Shown here piece after piece: positions 8,529 to 17,348 of a stretch of DNA of 49,968 bases. The number at the start of each line of letters is the position of its first letter. Position 1 is the stretch's first letter. The DNA comes from Acidobacteriota bacterium. Its GTDB lineage: Bacteria; Acidobacteriota; Terriglobia; Bryobacterales; Bryobacteraceae. The translations under genes and the position numbers were made by a program. The stretch spans positions 1 to 49,968 of the forward strand of contig JACOSH010000583.1 in assembly GCA_016178945.1 (NCBI GenBank), read 5' to 3'. Below the pieces are notes generated by a model. It was given only the letters and a program-made list of their open reading frames with translations. It was not told where the DNA came from and did not search any database.

Positions 8529-9815
8529 ATGTTGCTACTGAAGAACCTGCTCTGGATTACGGGCGGCGGCTTGTTGGTGGCCGCCATCCTGGTATTGGCT
8601 TACGATGCCTGGCGGAGGGTCGAATTGTGGCGCAAACAGCGCGCGGGGGGAACCGGACTGGAGCCGCCGCCCCCGTGGCGCTGGCGCGAGGCCTTGAAAC
8701 TGGCTGGCGCGGCCGTGATTCCCTTCTGGCTGAGCAACGGCGTGGTGGTGGTCCCCAGCGGAATGGCGGCCGTGCGGGTGAGCCAGATCTCCGGGCCGCG
8801 CCCGGGAACGCTCTATCCCGGCGTCCACTGGATTACGCCGCTGGTCGACTCGGTCGCGCTCTACGATGTGCGCGACCGTGTGTTCTCCACAGCCTCCGTG
8901 GAGGATAAGAAACAAGCCGAGGGCCTGAAGGTGCAATCGCGCGAAGGGCTGCCGGTTGGGCTGGCCATCACGGTCCGGTACCGGCTGGATCCCCGGCGGC
9001 TCGACTTCATCCACGCGAACCTGCCGCAGCCCGTGGACACCCAGATCGTGACGCCGGTGGTCTCCAGCGTGTTTCGCGATCTGGCCCCGGGCTACCTGGT
9101 GCGCGAGCTGTTCGCCACGCGGCGCGAGGAACTACGGCGGCGCGCCGCCGAGGCCATCGCCGGAAAGCTCGCCTCCGACGCCATCGTCGTCAAAGAAGTC
9201 ATGCTGCGCGACCTGTCCCTGCCTGTCGAATACGCCCGGGGTCTGGAAGGCATCCTGCTCAAAGAGCAGGAGAGTGAGCGCCTGACGTTTGAAGTCGAGA
9301 TCAAGCAGAAGCAGGTGCGAACGGCCGAGCTAGAGGCCGAAGCCGAGAAGGCGCGCCAGGTCAAGCGGGCCGAGGCCGACGCCCAGACCACGGTGTTGCG
9401 CGCCAAGGCCGAGGCCGACGCCATGCAACACACCCTTCCGCTCAAGGAGAAGCAGATCCAGCAGACCCGGCTGGAGGCCGAGGCGCGCAAGGAATCCACC
9501 GTGAAGAACGCCGAGGCCCAGGCTCAGGCCAAGGTCATCGACAGCCGCGCCGAGCTGGAGCGCGGCAAGCTGATGGCCGAGGCCGAGTCCAACCGCATCC
9601 GGGTGGTCTCGGCGGCAGACGCGGAGCGGCTGCGCATCGAGGCGGCGGCCCTGAAAGACTCGCCGCTGCTGATCCAGAAGATCATCGCCGAGCGCCTGTC
9701 GGACAAGGTGCAGATCATGATGGTTCCGATGGACGGGAAGTTTTTCTTCACCAACGATGTGCTGAAAGGCGCGGCGCTCACCAGCGCGGCCACGCAGAGC
9801 GGCGCGCTCCGGTAG
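8529..9815 (+). CDS. SPFH/band-7 (flotillin/prohibitin-like) membrane protein
   Basis: The protein has 428 residues. It has an N-terminal membrane helix (residues 4-25), a basic stretch, a second hydrophobic segment (about 57-76), an SPFH/band-7 domain (about 75-260) containing PGTLYPGVHWITPLVDSV, and a long charged coiled coil rich in Ala and Glu (about 255-375) with KAEADAMQ- and KNAEAQAQAK-type heptads. Such proteins oligomerise into membrane rings or microdomains and often scaffold proteases or cell-wall enzymes. No NfeD-type or protease partner is adjacent; the upstream neighbour is an L,D-transpeptidase. A GAGAGGAA site precedes the start. The stop lies 4 bp from the stop of the convergent regulator. 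Confidence 0.87.
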   Translation: MLLLKNLLWITGGGLLVAAILVLAYDAWRRVELWRKQRAGGTGLEPPPPWRWREALKLAGAAVIPFWLSNGVVVVPSGMAAVRVSQISGPRPGTLYPGVHWITPLVDSVALYDVRDRVFSTASVEDKKQAEGLKVQSREGLPVGLAITVRYRLDPRRLDFIHANLPQPVDTQIVTPVVSSVFRDLAPGYLVRELFATRREELRRRAAEAIAGKLASDAIVVKEVMLRDLSLPVEYARGLEGILLKEQESERLTFEVEIKQKQVRTAELEAEAEKARQVKRAEADAQTTVLRAKAEADAMQHTLPLKEKQIQQTRLEAEARKESTVKNAEAQAQAKVIDSRAELERGKLMAEAESNRIRVVSAADAERLRIEAAALKDSPLLIQKIIAERLSDKVQIMMVPMDGKFFFTNDVLKGAALTSAATQSGALR

Positions 9816-9819
9816 ATTC

Positions 9820-11019
9820 TCACATGTGTAGCGCCACGACTTCGCTTTTCAGCGGAACTCCCCGGTTGACGGTCACCCTCAGCACCGCGGCGAAAGGGCG
9901 AACCGATCCCAGCCTGTCGATCAGGAGTTTCACGGTTGTGGCGCGGCACACAAACTCCACTCCGGCTTGCGTGCCGAACGTGGTCGTGCCCGCCGCCAGC
10001 AGAATCCAGTGCGCCGACCCGGAGCTCCGCGCCAGCTCGATTACGGCGTAGTCCTCTTCGATCGGAAGCCCGCTCGATGCCAGAAAGGCCGGCTGTTCCC
10101 CGGCCCGTGGATGCAGGTTGACGATCCCCAAGTCCCCTTTTCGCGGCGCGGTCTCCATGACCCGGAAGGCAAACTCCTTACCTAGGGGCAACTCGCGCAG
10201 GGCTGGATTCTCCGAGGGCGATCCAATGAAGATCAGGTTGCGGTCCTTTGTGTCATCCCAGTTGAGCAGCCGCCCGCGCTTCAATACCACGCGATGCCTC
10301 AGATCCGCGAAGAGTTGGGTCAGGGTGTGTACCGAGATCACCTCGCCCACTCCGGTGTAGTGATCGAAGGGCGCCGCGCCCTGGTCCGTCCTGGGGTTGT
10401 AGTAGCGCAGTCCGGTTTCCGGCCGGCCCACGAATTCGGCGTTGCTGAAAACCACCAGGGGCGACCGGTCACCCTTGGTGAATTCCTTCCAGAAGGCCAC
10501 CAGCGGGCCGGCCAGCGGGGTCTCCGTCCGCTGGATGGATCGAGGGAACACCCAGGCCGCGACCCCTGCCAGGATGGCCACGCCGGCCAGACCGAAGGCG
10601 ATCGGTGGCCGGGTCCAGGTACGCCGGGGCTCGGGCGTCTCGGGGCGCGGCGCCTCGGCCGGGAACCGCTCGCGGAACGTCACCGCATACGATCCCTTGG
10701 GGATCTCGAGCACGATCCGGTCGCCGCTGCCCAGCGTGGCGTAGTATTCCGCCAGCTTGGTTCGCAAGCGGGCAGTCTGGACGCGTACGGTAGAGTCGAT
10801 CCTGGGATCGAAGTCCGCCGGGCGGCCCAGCACTTCCGTGGCGATCTGGTACTCCTTCGGATGGCTGGACGGGGAATCCAGGGACTGCCGGACCAGGAAC
10901 CGGAGGATGTTCTGCAAGGCTTCGGAGTTCTGGAGGAGGGGACTCTCCAGGATCCGTTCGGCCTGCTGAATCCGTTCCTGCTTCTGTAACCGGCTATCGG
11001 GTTGTTGCTCGGCAGCCAT
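9820..11019 (-). CDS. Membrane-anchored winged-helix transcriptional regulator
   Basis: The protein has 399 residues in three parts. Residues ~18-115 form a DNA-binding winged-helix domain with QNILRFLVRQSLD, EYQIATEVLGRP, DPRIDSTVRVQTARLRTKL and a terminal hairpin IPKGSYAVTF. Residues ~139-159 form one membrane helix, and residues 160-399 would be outside the cytoplasm. Domains of this kind occur in one-component, CadC-like regulators. It is transcribed away from a TonB receptor across 188 bp, so regulation of the receptor and its glucan operon is the obvious hypothesis. The outer domain has no family I can name and may sense the sugar or receptor state. Confidence 0.8.
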   Translation of the reverse strand: MAAEQQPDSRLQKQERIQQAERILESPLLQNSEALQNILRFLVRQSLDSPSSHPKEYQIATEVLGRPADFDPRIDSTVRVQTARLRTKLAEYYATLGSGDRIVLEIPKGSYAVTFRERFPAEAPRPETPEPRRTWTRPPIAFGLAGVAILAGVAAWVFPRSIQRTETPLAGPLVAFWKEFTKGDRSPLVVFSNAEFVGRPETGLRYYNPRTDQGAAPFDHYTGVGEVISVHTLTQLFADLRHRVVLKRGRLLNWDDTKDRNLIFIGSPSENPALRELPLGKEFAFRVMETAPRKGDLGIVNLHPRAGEQPAFLASSGLPIEEDYAVIELARSSGSAHWILLAAGTTTFGTQAGVEFVCRATTVKLLIDRLGSVRPFAAVLRVTVNRGVPLKSEVVALHM

Positions 11020-11045
11020 ACCTCATCGGCAACTTGGCCGCTCGC

Positions 11046-11051
11046 ATTTTA
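11046..11051 (-). promoter_or_regulatory. -10-like TAAAAT for the membrane-anchored regulator
   Basis: TAAAAT on the minus strand ends 26 bp before the regulator start at 11019. The -35 region is weak. It lies in the 188-bp divergent region shared with the TonB receptor gene. Confidence 0.3.
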
Positions 11052-11107
11052 ACACCCCGTAACGGCGCCGGAACGAGGCTGGCAATCCTAGGCACGCAAA
11101 GGGCTTA

Positions 11108-11150
11108 TTGAGCGTAACCGTATTATACCGCGGCGCAGCTTGAGCAACCG
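11108..11150. repeat. Direct repeat (TTGAGC...AACCG) in the regulator-receptor intergenic region
   Basis: TTGAGCGTAACCG (11108-11120) and TTGAGCAACCG (11140-11150) are near-copies whose starts are 32 bp apart, about three helical turns. A TATTAT (11121-11126) lies between them and could be the -10 box of the receptor operon. A related CGTAACGG sits at 11058-11065 near the regulator's own -10. The layout would suit an operator for the neighbouring regulator, but this is inferred from position and repetition only. Confidence 0.35.
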
Positions 11151-11207
11151 CGAGAGCGGACGCACACTTGGGGCTCGGGATCACACGTCAACAGAAGGAG
11201 AGTACAC

Positions 11208-14200
11208 ATGATTCGCTCAAGTCATCGCCTGGCAGTGCTTCTGGCCCTGTCGTTCCTCTTGTCACTGGCGGTCCATGCGCAAACCGATAGCGCCCGCCTG
11301 CAGGGGATGGTGAAAGATACATCCGGCCTCGCGGTGGAGGGCGCCACGGTCGCCGTCACCAGCCTGGCCACGAGCCGCGTGACTCGAACCGAAACCCACG
11401 CTCAAGACGGCAGTTACTCGGTTCCGGCATTGCCCGTGGGCCGGTATCGAGTCGAGGTTTCCAAAGCCGGCTTCCACGGCATTCACCAGGAACTGACCTT
11501 GCAGGTGGCCCAGGTCGCCAGCCTGAACTTCACCCTGGAGATCGGGCAGGTCACCGAAGTGGTGAATGTGGTCGAGGAAGCGGCGCTGGTCGACGCCGTC
11601 AGCTCGGACATGGGCAAGTCGGTGGTGGGTCGCCAGGTGACCGAGCTGCCTTTGAACGGGCGCAACTTCACGCAGTTGGCCACTCTGATTCCAGGGGTGA
11701 CGCGCGGCGTGCCGGACGGCCAGGCCAGCGGCGCGCAGGGCAATGCCGAGACTTTCCGCAACGGGACCAGCGGCGGGGCCGCGCTGGCGATCAACGGCTT
11801 GCGGCCTCAGGCCAACAGTTTCCTGCTCGATGGAGTCGACAACAACGAGTCGCTGGTGAACACCATCGTCTTCTTCCCGCCGGCTGAAGCCATTCAGGAG
11901 TTCCGGGTGCAGACCAGCATCGCGCCCGCCGAGTTTGGAAGGGCCGGGGGCGGCATCATCAACACCTCCATCAAGTCCGGCTCCAACGAAGTCCATGGAA
12001 GCGCCTTCGAATTCCTGCGCAATTCCGAACTGGATGCCCGGCCAACCTTCGCGCCCGGCCGGAATCCCTTCCAGCGCAATCAGTTTGGCGGCACCTTGGG
12101 CGGCCCGATCGTGAAGAACAAGCTGTTTGCCTTCGGCGACTACCAGGGACTCCGGCAGAGCACTCCGCTGGGCACGGATTTCGCCAGCGTCCCCACGCCG
12201 GAGTTCCGCGCCGGCGATTTCAGCCTCCTGCTCGACCCGGCGCGCTCCGGACAATCCGGCGCTTACCCGGTGCGGGATCTGCTGACCGGCGCGCCGTTTC
12301 CGGGGAACCGGATTCCGCAGTCGCGTCTCAATCCGGTGGGCCAGAAGTATCTGAGCGCGTTCCCATTGCCCAACACCAACGCCGGCCGCGCGACCCAGAA
12401 CTACGTCACGCAGCGGAAGCAGATCCAGGAGTTCAACGACTTCGACATCCGCATCGACTACCTCGCCGGCCTCAAGGACAGCCTGTTTGGCCGCGTCAGT
12501 TACGGGCAGGATAGCTCGGTGACCACCTCGCGGCTGCCCGGCCTCCCGGCGGGCTTCGGCAGCGGCCAGAACTTCAATCACACCCGCGGCGTGGTCCTCG
12601 GGGAAACCCACACTTTCACTCCGAGTTTGCTCAACGAGCTTCGTCTTGCCTTCACGCGCGTCCACTACGGATATGCCCCGCCTTTCCAGGACCAGAAAAT
12701 CTCGGCCGATCTGGGTATACCCAACGCCAACACCAGCCCGCTGTTGGGCGGCGGCGCGCTGATCGGCGGATGGAACGGCCAGCTCAAGTACACCGGCGAC
12801 TTTGGTCCCTATCTGGCGCCCCAGAACACCTGGCAGTTCGCCGACTCGCTCACCTACAACCGGGGCGCTCATACCCTGAAGGCCGGCGGTAACTTCCTGC
12901 GACGGCAGGTTAACCTGTTCCGCCCCAATCGAGGCAAAGGATACTTCTTCCTGTTTGGCAACGGCATGGGGCCGGGCTCGACGGGATGGGAATCCGCGGA
13001 TGTTCTGGCCGGCTTCGTCAACGAGTACACCATCGGGCCTCCTTTCGGCATGGTGGGCACCCGCAACAACGAGAACGGCGTCTATCTTCACGACGACTGG
13101 CGGGTTTCCCCGCGCCTCACCTTGAACCTGGGAGTGCGCTATGACCTGTTCACCTGGCCGGCGGAAGTCGCCAACCGCCAGGCGAACTTCGACATCGTGA
13201 CGCGCGAGCTCCGCGTGGCCGGGACGGGCGGCAACTCCGGCAGCCTGATCCACACCGACAAGAACAACTTCGCGCCGCGCGTCGGCTTTGCCTACGATCT
13301 CAGCGGCAGCGGCAAGATGGTGCTGCGCGGCGGCTACGGCCTGTTCTACTTCCTGGACCGTGGCGGCATCGACAACCAGCTTGCGCAGAACCCGCCCTTC
13401 AGCGGCTTCTCCTCCTTCCGGTTCGACGACGGTGTCCGCATCACCCTTTCCGGACGCGCCGCCAACGGCGCCGGCCCGGAGGGCGCCCTGGACAGCCGGC
13501 TGGCAACCAACGCTCTGCCCATCGGCAGCACGGCCGGACTGGATCTGAAGAACCCCAGGGACATCACGGTGTTCGCGGCCTTGCCGGGCAACGCCACCTC
13601 TTACGTCCAGCAGTGGAACGTGCAGCTCCAGCGGCAGATCGCGTCACACTACTCTTTCAGCACTGCTTACGTCGGCACTTCCGGAAGGAAGCTGATGTTC
13701 TACTACAATGCCAACCGGCAGTGGTTCGATTCGCCCGCCGGCACGCGAGCGTTTCCGGGGCTGGGAGACGTCAATGTGCAGGATACCCGAGGGAACTCGA
13801 TCTATCACTCCTGGCAGTCGCAGTTGGAACGGCGTTTCACGCGCGGGCTCCAGTTGCGCGCGTCCTACACCTGGTCGCACGCCATCGACGACAGTCTGGG
13901 CGCTTTCGATCGCGGCCAGCCCGCCGACATCCGCAACTTCCGGCTGGAGCGGGCCAGCTCGTCGCTGGATAACCGGCATCGCTTCGTGTTCAGCGGGATG
14001 TACGAGATCCCCTACGGCCGGGGCCGCCAGTACGGCGCCCGGATCCCGGCCCTCGCCGACTCCCTGCTGGGTGGGTGGCAAGTCAACGCCCTGATGACCT
14101 TCGCCAGTGGATTCCCCTTCAATGTGACCACGCCCGGCAACCCGGGCGACAACCGGGCCGACCTGGCCGGCTTGGTCCGCATCTCCGGCAATCCCGATGC

Positions 14201-14510
14201 CTACTTCAACCGGGACGCCTTCGCCCGAGCGCCCTCCAGCGGCCAGGGTGTGCTGCTGCGGCCCGGAACCCTGGGACGCAACGTGCTGGTGGGACCCGGA
14301 ACCAAGAACGTGGATCTGTCCCTCTTCAAGGACTTCCGCATCACGGAGAAGATCAAGTTCCAGCTTCGCGGCGAGTTTTTCAACCTGACCAACACCTCGC
14401 AATTCTCGAATCCGAACGGCGACATCGGTAGCGCCGACTTCGGCCGTATCCGGGGAACCAGGCTGGCTTCCGAACGCCAGGTGCAGTTCGCCGCCAGATT
14501 CTCCTTTTGA
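11208..14510 (+). CDS. Oar-like TonB-dependent receptor, probable maltodextrin receptor
   Basis: The protein has 1100 residues and AAGGAG before the ATG. It has a signal peptide (cleavage near VHA-QT), a carboxypeptidase-regulatory-like beta-sandwich (about 27-115, LQGMVKDTSGLAVEGATV), a plug region (about 125-245, ELPLNGRNFTQLATLIPGV and FLLDGVDNNE) and a long beta-barrel ending in an aromatic C-terminal strand (FAARFSF). Such receptors take up oligomeric substrates across the outer membrane using TonB energy. No SusD partner is present. The next gene, malQ, begins 13 bp after the stop and is followed by a sugar transporter and a GH13 enzyme, so an alpha-glucan substrate is inferred from context, not from the receptor sequence. 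Confidence 0.9.
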   Translation: MIRSSHRLAVLLALSFLLSLAVHAQTDSARLQGMVKDTSGLAVEGATVAVTSLATSRVTRTETHAQDGSYSVPALPVGRYRVEVSKAGFHGIHQELTLQVAQVASLNFTLEIGQVTEVVNVVEEAALVDAVSSDMGKSVVGRQVTELPLNGRNFTQLATLIPGVTRGVPDGQASGAQGNAETFRNGTSGGAALAINGLRPQANSFLLDGVDNNESLVNTIVFFPPAEAIQEFRVQTSIAPAEFGRAGGGIINTSIKSGSNEVHGSAFEFLRNSELDARPTFAPGRNPFQRNQFGGTLGGPIVKNKLFAFGDYQGLRQSTPLGTDFASVPTPEFRAGDFSLLLDPARSGQSGAYPVRDLLTGAPFPGNRIPQSRLNPVGQKYLSAFPLPNTNAGRATQNYVTQRKQIQEFNDFDIRIDYLAGLKDSLFGRVSYGQDSSVTTSRLPGLPAGFGSGQNFNHTRGVVLGETHTFTPSLLNELRLAFTRVHYGYAPPFQDQKISADLGIPNANTSPLLGGGALIGGWNGQLKYTGDFGPYLAPQNTWQFADSLTYNRGAHTLKAGGNFLRRQVNLFRPNRGKGYFFLFGNGMGPGSTGWESADVLAGFVNEYTIGPPFGMVGTRNNENGVYLHDDWRVSPRLTLNLGVRYDLFTWPAEVANRQANFDIVTRELRVAGTGGNSGSLIHTDKNNFAPRVGFAYDLSGSGKMVLRGGYGLFYFLDRGGIDNQLAQNPPFSGFSSFRFDDGVRITLSGRAANGAGPEGALDSRLATNALPIGSTAGLDLKNPRDITVFAALPGNATSYVQQWNVQLQRQIASHYSFSTAYVGTSGRKLMFYYNANRQWFDSPAGTRAFPGLGDVNVQDTRGNSIYHSWQSQLERRFTRGLQLRASYTWSHAIDDSLGAFDRGQPADIRNFRLERASSSLDNRHRFVFSGMYEIPYGRGRQYGARIPALADSLLGGWQVNALMTFASGFPFNVTTPGNPGDNRADLAGLVRISGNPDAYFNRDAFARAPSSGQGVLLRPGTLGRNVLVGPGTKNVDLSLFKDFRITEKIKFQLRGEFFNLTNTSQFSNPNGDIGSADFGRIRGTRLASERQVQFAARFSF

Positions 14511-14523
14511 CGAGGAACCCGGC

Positions 14524-16050
14524 TTGAACCTGCCAAGATCAAGCGGAATTCTGCTGCATCCGACCTCTCTTCCGGGGCGCTTCGGGATCGGGGACCTCGG
14601 TCCCGAAGCGTACCGTTTTGTGGAATTCCTGCAGGAAGCCGGGCAGCGGCTGTGGCAGGTCTTGCCCCTGGGTCCGACCGGCTATGGCGATTCTCCCTAT
14701 CAGTGCTTCTCCGCCTTTGCCGGCAATCCGCTGCTGATCGGCATGGAGCGGCTGGTCGACCAGGGACTGCTGCCGGCCGGCTCGCTTCGGAACACGCCGG
14801 CCTTTCCGGAAGAGAGCACCGGCTACGGACAGGTCATCGCCTGGAAGATGCCTCTTCTGGAATGCGCCGGGCGGGCTTTCCTGGCCCAGGCCTCCGGAGA
14901 AACGCGGGCGCGTTTTGAAGCCTTCTGCGAGAGCCAGGCCGGCTGGCTCGACGATTTTGCCCTCTTCATGGCGCTCAAGCGGGCGCACGGAGAAGAAGCC
15001 GTCTGGACCCACTGGGATCCCGACATCCGCTCGCGCCAACCCGCGGCTCTGGACGAATGGCGGCGCCGGCTATCCGCGGAAATCGACCGGCAGCGCTTCT
15101 ACCAGTTCGAATTCTTCGTCCAGTGGTGGGCCTTGAAGCAGGTCTGCGCCTCCAGCGGCATCCGCGTCATGGGAGACGTGCCCATCTACGTGGCTCACGA
15201 TAGCGCCGATGTCTGGGCCCATCCCCAATACTTCGATCTGGACGAGTGCGGGAACCCGGACTCGGGCGCGGGCGTGCCTCCGGACTACTTCAGCGCCACC
15301 GGCCAGCTCTGGGGGAATCCGCTCTACCGCTGGGATGTGCTCGCAGCCTCCGGCTACGAGTGGTGGATCGAGCGGCTGGGCGCGGCGCTATCCCTGGTCG
15401 ATCTCCTGCGCCTGGATCATTTCCGCGGATTCGCCGCCTACTGGGCGGTCCCCGCCGGTGAAACCACCGCCGTAAACGGCCGCTGGCTGAGAGGACCGGG
15501 CGCGGCCTTTCTGCAGGCGGCCGTCGATGCGCTGGGAGAGTTGCCCCTGGTGGCCGAGAATCTCGGCGTCATCACGCCCGAGGTGGAAGCCCTCCGGCTC
15601 CAGTTTGGCTTTCCGGGCATGAGCATTCTCCAGTTCGCCTTTGGAAAGGATCCCCAGGCGCCCGACTTCCGCCCGCACAACTACCCCCGCCAGCGCGTGG
15701 CCTACACCGGCACGCACGACTGCGACACGACGGCCGGCTGGTGGTCCAGCGCGGGGAAGGGCGAGAGCACGCGCACGGCGGAAGACATCCGCCGGGAGCT
15801 CGACTTCGCCCGCCGTTACCTGAACACCGACGGGCGCGAGATCCACTGGGACTCGATCCGGGCGCTGATGGCGTCGGTCGCCGATACCGTGATTGTGCCT
15901 CTTCAGGATGTCCTGGGCTTGGGGAGTGAAGCCCGCATGAACCTTCCCGCCACCCCCAGCGGCAATTGGCGCTGGCGGTACAAGCCAGGGGCGCTGACGC
16001 CCGAGTTGACCCGGCGCCTGCGGAAACTGACCGAGGTCTACGAACGATGA
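14524..16050 (+). CDS. malQ: 4-alpha-glucanotransferase (GH77, MalQ)
   Basis: The protein has 508 residues and starts at TTG (14524) with GAGGA upstream; no earlier start exists, and the N-terminus RSSGILLHPTSLPGRFGIGDLG is the normal family beginning. Family signatures are present in order: GDVPIYVAHDSADVWAHP, VPPDYFSATGQLWGNPLY, LLRLDHFRGFAAYW (catalytic Asp), VAENLG (catalytic Glu) and YTGTHDCDTTAGW, where Cys replaces the common Asn of THDND. The enzyme transfers maltosyl or longer units between alpha-1,4-glucans in the cytosol. Length matches the compact bacterial form. The stop overlaps the transporter start (ATGA), indicating translational coupling. Confidence 0.95.
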   Translation: MNLPRSSGILLHPTSLPGRFGIGDLGPEAYRFVEFLQEAGQRLWQVLPLGPTGYGDSPYQCFSAFAGNPLLIGMERLVDQGLLPAGSLRNTPAFPEESTGYGQVIAWKMPLLECAGRAFLAQASGETRARFEAFCESQAGWLDDFALFMALKRAHGEEAVWTHWDPDIRSRQPAALDEWRRRLSAEIDRQRFYQFEFFVQWWALKQVCASSGIRVMGDVPIYVAHDSADVWAHPQYFDLDECGNPDSGAGVPPDYFSATGQLWGNPLYRWDVLAASGYEWWIERLGAALSLVDLLRLDHFRGFAAYWAVPAGETTAVNGRWLRGPGAAFLQAAVDALGELPLVAENLGVITPEVEALRLQFGFPGMSILQFAFGKDPQAPDFRPHNYPRQRVAYTGTHDCDTTAGWWSSAGKGESTRTAEDIRRELDFARRYLNTDGREIHWDSIRALMASVADTVIVPLQDVLGLGSEARMNLPATPSGNWRWRYKPGALTPELTRRLRKLTEVYER

Positions 16051-17348
16051 CCGCCGCTCCCGCCACTGCGCCCGCGAGCTTCCAGCGGATCTGGAACATG
16101 TCGTTCGGCTTCTTCGGCATCCAGTTCGGCTGGGCTCTCCAGATGGCCAACATGAGCGCGATCTACGAGTATCTGGGCGCGCGTCCGGATCAGATTCCGA
16201 TGCTATGGCTGGCAGCGCCGTTGACCGGCTTGATGGTCCAGCCCATCGTGGGTCATCTGAGCGACCGCACCTGGGGAAAGTGGGGACGCCGGCGGCCGTA
16301 CTTCCTGGTGGGCGCGTTGCTCAGCTCGACGGCGCTGCTGGCCATGCCCCATGCGTCCACGCTGTGGACCGCCGCCGGCCTGCTGTGGGTCCTGGATGCT
16401 TCCATCAACATCAGCATGGAGCCGTTCCGGGCCTTCGTGGCCGACCTGCTGCCGCCCGAGCAGCGCACCCGTGGATTCGCGATGCAAAGCCTGTTCATCG
16501 GGCTCGGCGCCGTGATCGCCTCTGCGCTTCCCTGGATGCTGGCCACGCGTTTCGGGGCGGGCGGGGGCACAATTCCGCCGGCGGTGAGGTTCTCATTCTA
16601 TGCCGGCGCGATCGTTTTCCTGGGCTCCGTTCTGTGGACCGTACTCAGCACACCCGAGCTTCCGCCTCAGGACCCGGAGGCGTTCCGGAAACTGAAGTCC
16701 GAAAGCCGGGGAGTACTGGCCGGAGCCCGGGAGATTCTCGCCGCAATCGCCGCCATGCCGGCCACCATGAAGCAGTTGGCCTGGGTGCAAATCTGCACCT
16801 GGCTGGGATTGTTCTGCATGTGGCTCTACTTTCCCGTCGCGGTGGCCTACCACGTCTTCGGCGCGCCCGATCAGACCTCGCCGCAATACACTGCCGGCGT
16901 CGCCTGGGGCGGAATCTGTTTCGCCGCTTATTCGGCGGTGTGCTTTGGGTTTTCGTTCGCGTTGCCGGGGATCGCTCGCCGGCTGGGACGGCGCCTGACG
17001 CACGGCCTTTGCCTTCTGGCCGGGGCCGCCGGGCTGCTCTCCGTAATGCTGGTGCATAATCAATACCTGTTGCTGCTCTCGATGGCGGGCGTCGGCGTCG
17101 CCTGGGCCTCCATTCTGGCCCTGCCCTACGCCATTCTGTCCGGCTCCCTGCCGCCCGGGAGAGTGGGAGTTTACATGGGAATTTTCAACTTCTTCATCGT
17201 GATTCCGGAGATCCTGGCGTCTCTGGGTCTGGGCTGGGTGATGAATCACCTGCTTCACAACAACCGGGTGGCCGCCGTCGTGCTGGGCGGAGTCTTCCTG
17301 GCCATGGCGGCCCTGTTGACCCGGCGTGTGCAGGAGGCGGTCACGTGA
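16047..17348 (+). CDS. MFS sugar transporter (GPH/SLC45-like)
   Basis: The protein has 433 residues and about 12 membrane helices. The ATG at 16047 overlaps the malQ stop; a longer reading frame from 15966 would run through malQ and is not needed. The loop SDRTWGKWGRRRPYFLVGAL between helices 2 and 3 is the signature of the sucrose/maltose-type branch of the major facilitator family. Such carriers import di- or oligosaccharides with cations. Placed between malQ and a GH13 enzyme, it likely brings maltose or short maltodextrins across the inner membrane. Its stop overlaps the GTG of the GH13 gene by two bases. Confidence 0.88.
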   Translation: MTAAPATAPASFQRIWNMSFGFFGIQFGWALQMANMSAIYEYLGARPDQIPMLWLAAPLTGLMVQPIVGHLSDRTWGKWGRRRPYFLVGALLSSTALLAMPHASTLWTAAGLLWVLDASINISMEPFRAFVADLLPPEQRTRGFAMQSLFIGLGAVIASALPWMLATRFGAGGGTIPPAVRFSFYAGAIVFLGSVLWTVLSTPELPPQDPEAFRKLKSESRGVLAGAREILAAIAAMPATMKQLAWVQICTWLGLFCMWLYFPVAVAYHVFGAPDQTSPQYTAGVAWGGICFAAYSAVCFGFSFALPGIARRLGRRLTHGLCLLAGAAGLLSVMLVHNQYLLLLSMAGVGVAWASILALPYAILSGSLPPGRVGVYMGIFNFFIVIPEILASLGLGWVMNHLLHNNRVAAVVLGGVFLAMAALLTRRVQEAVT

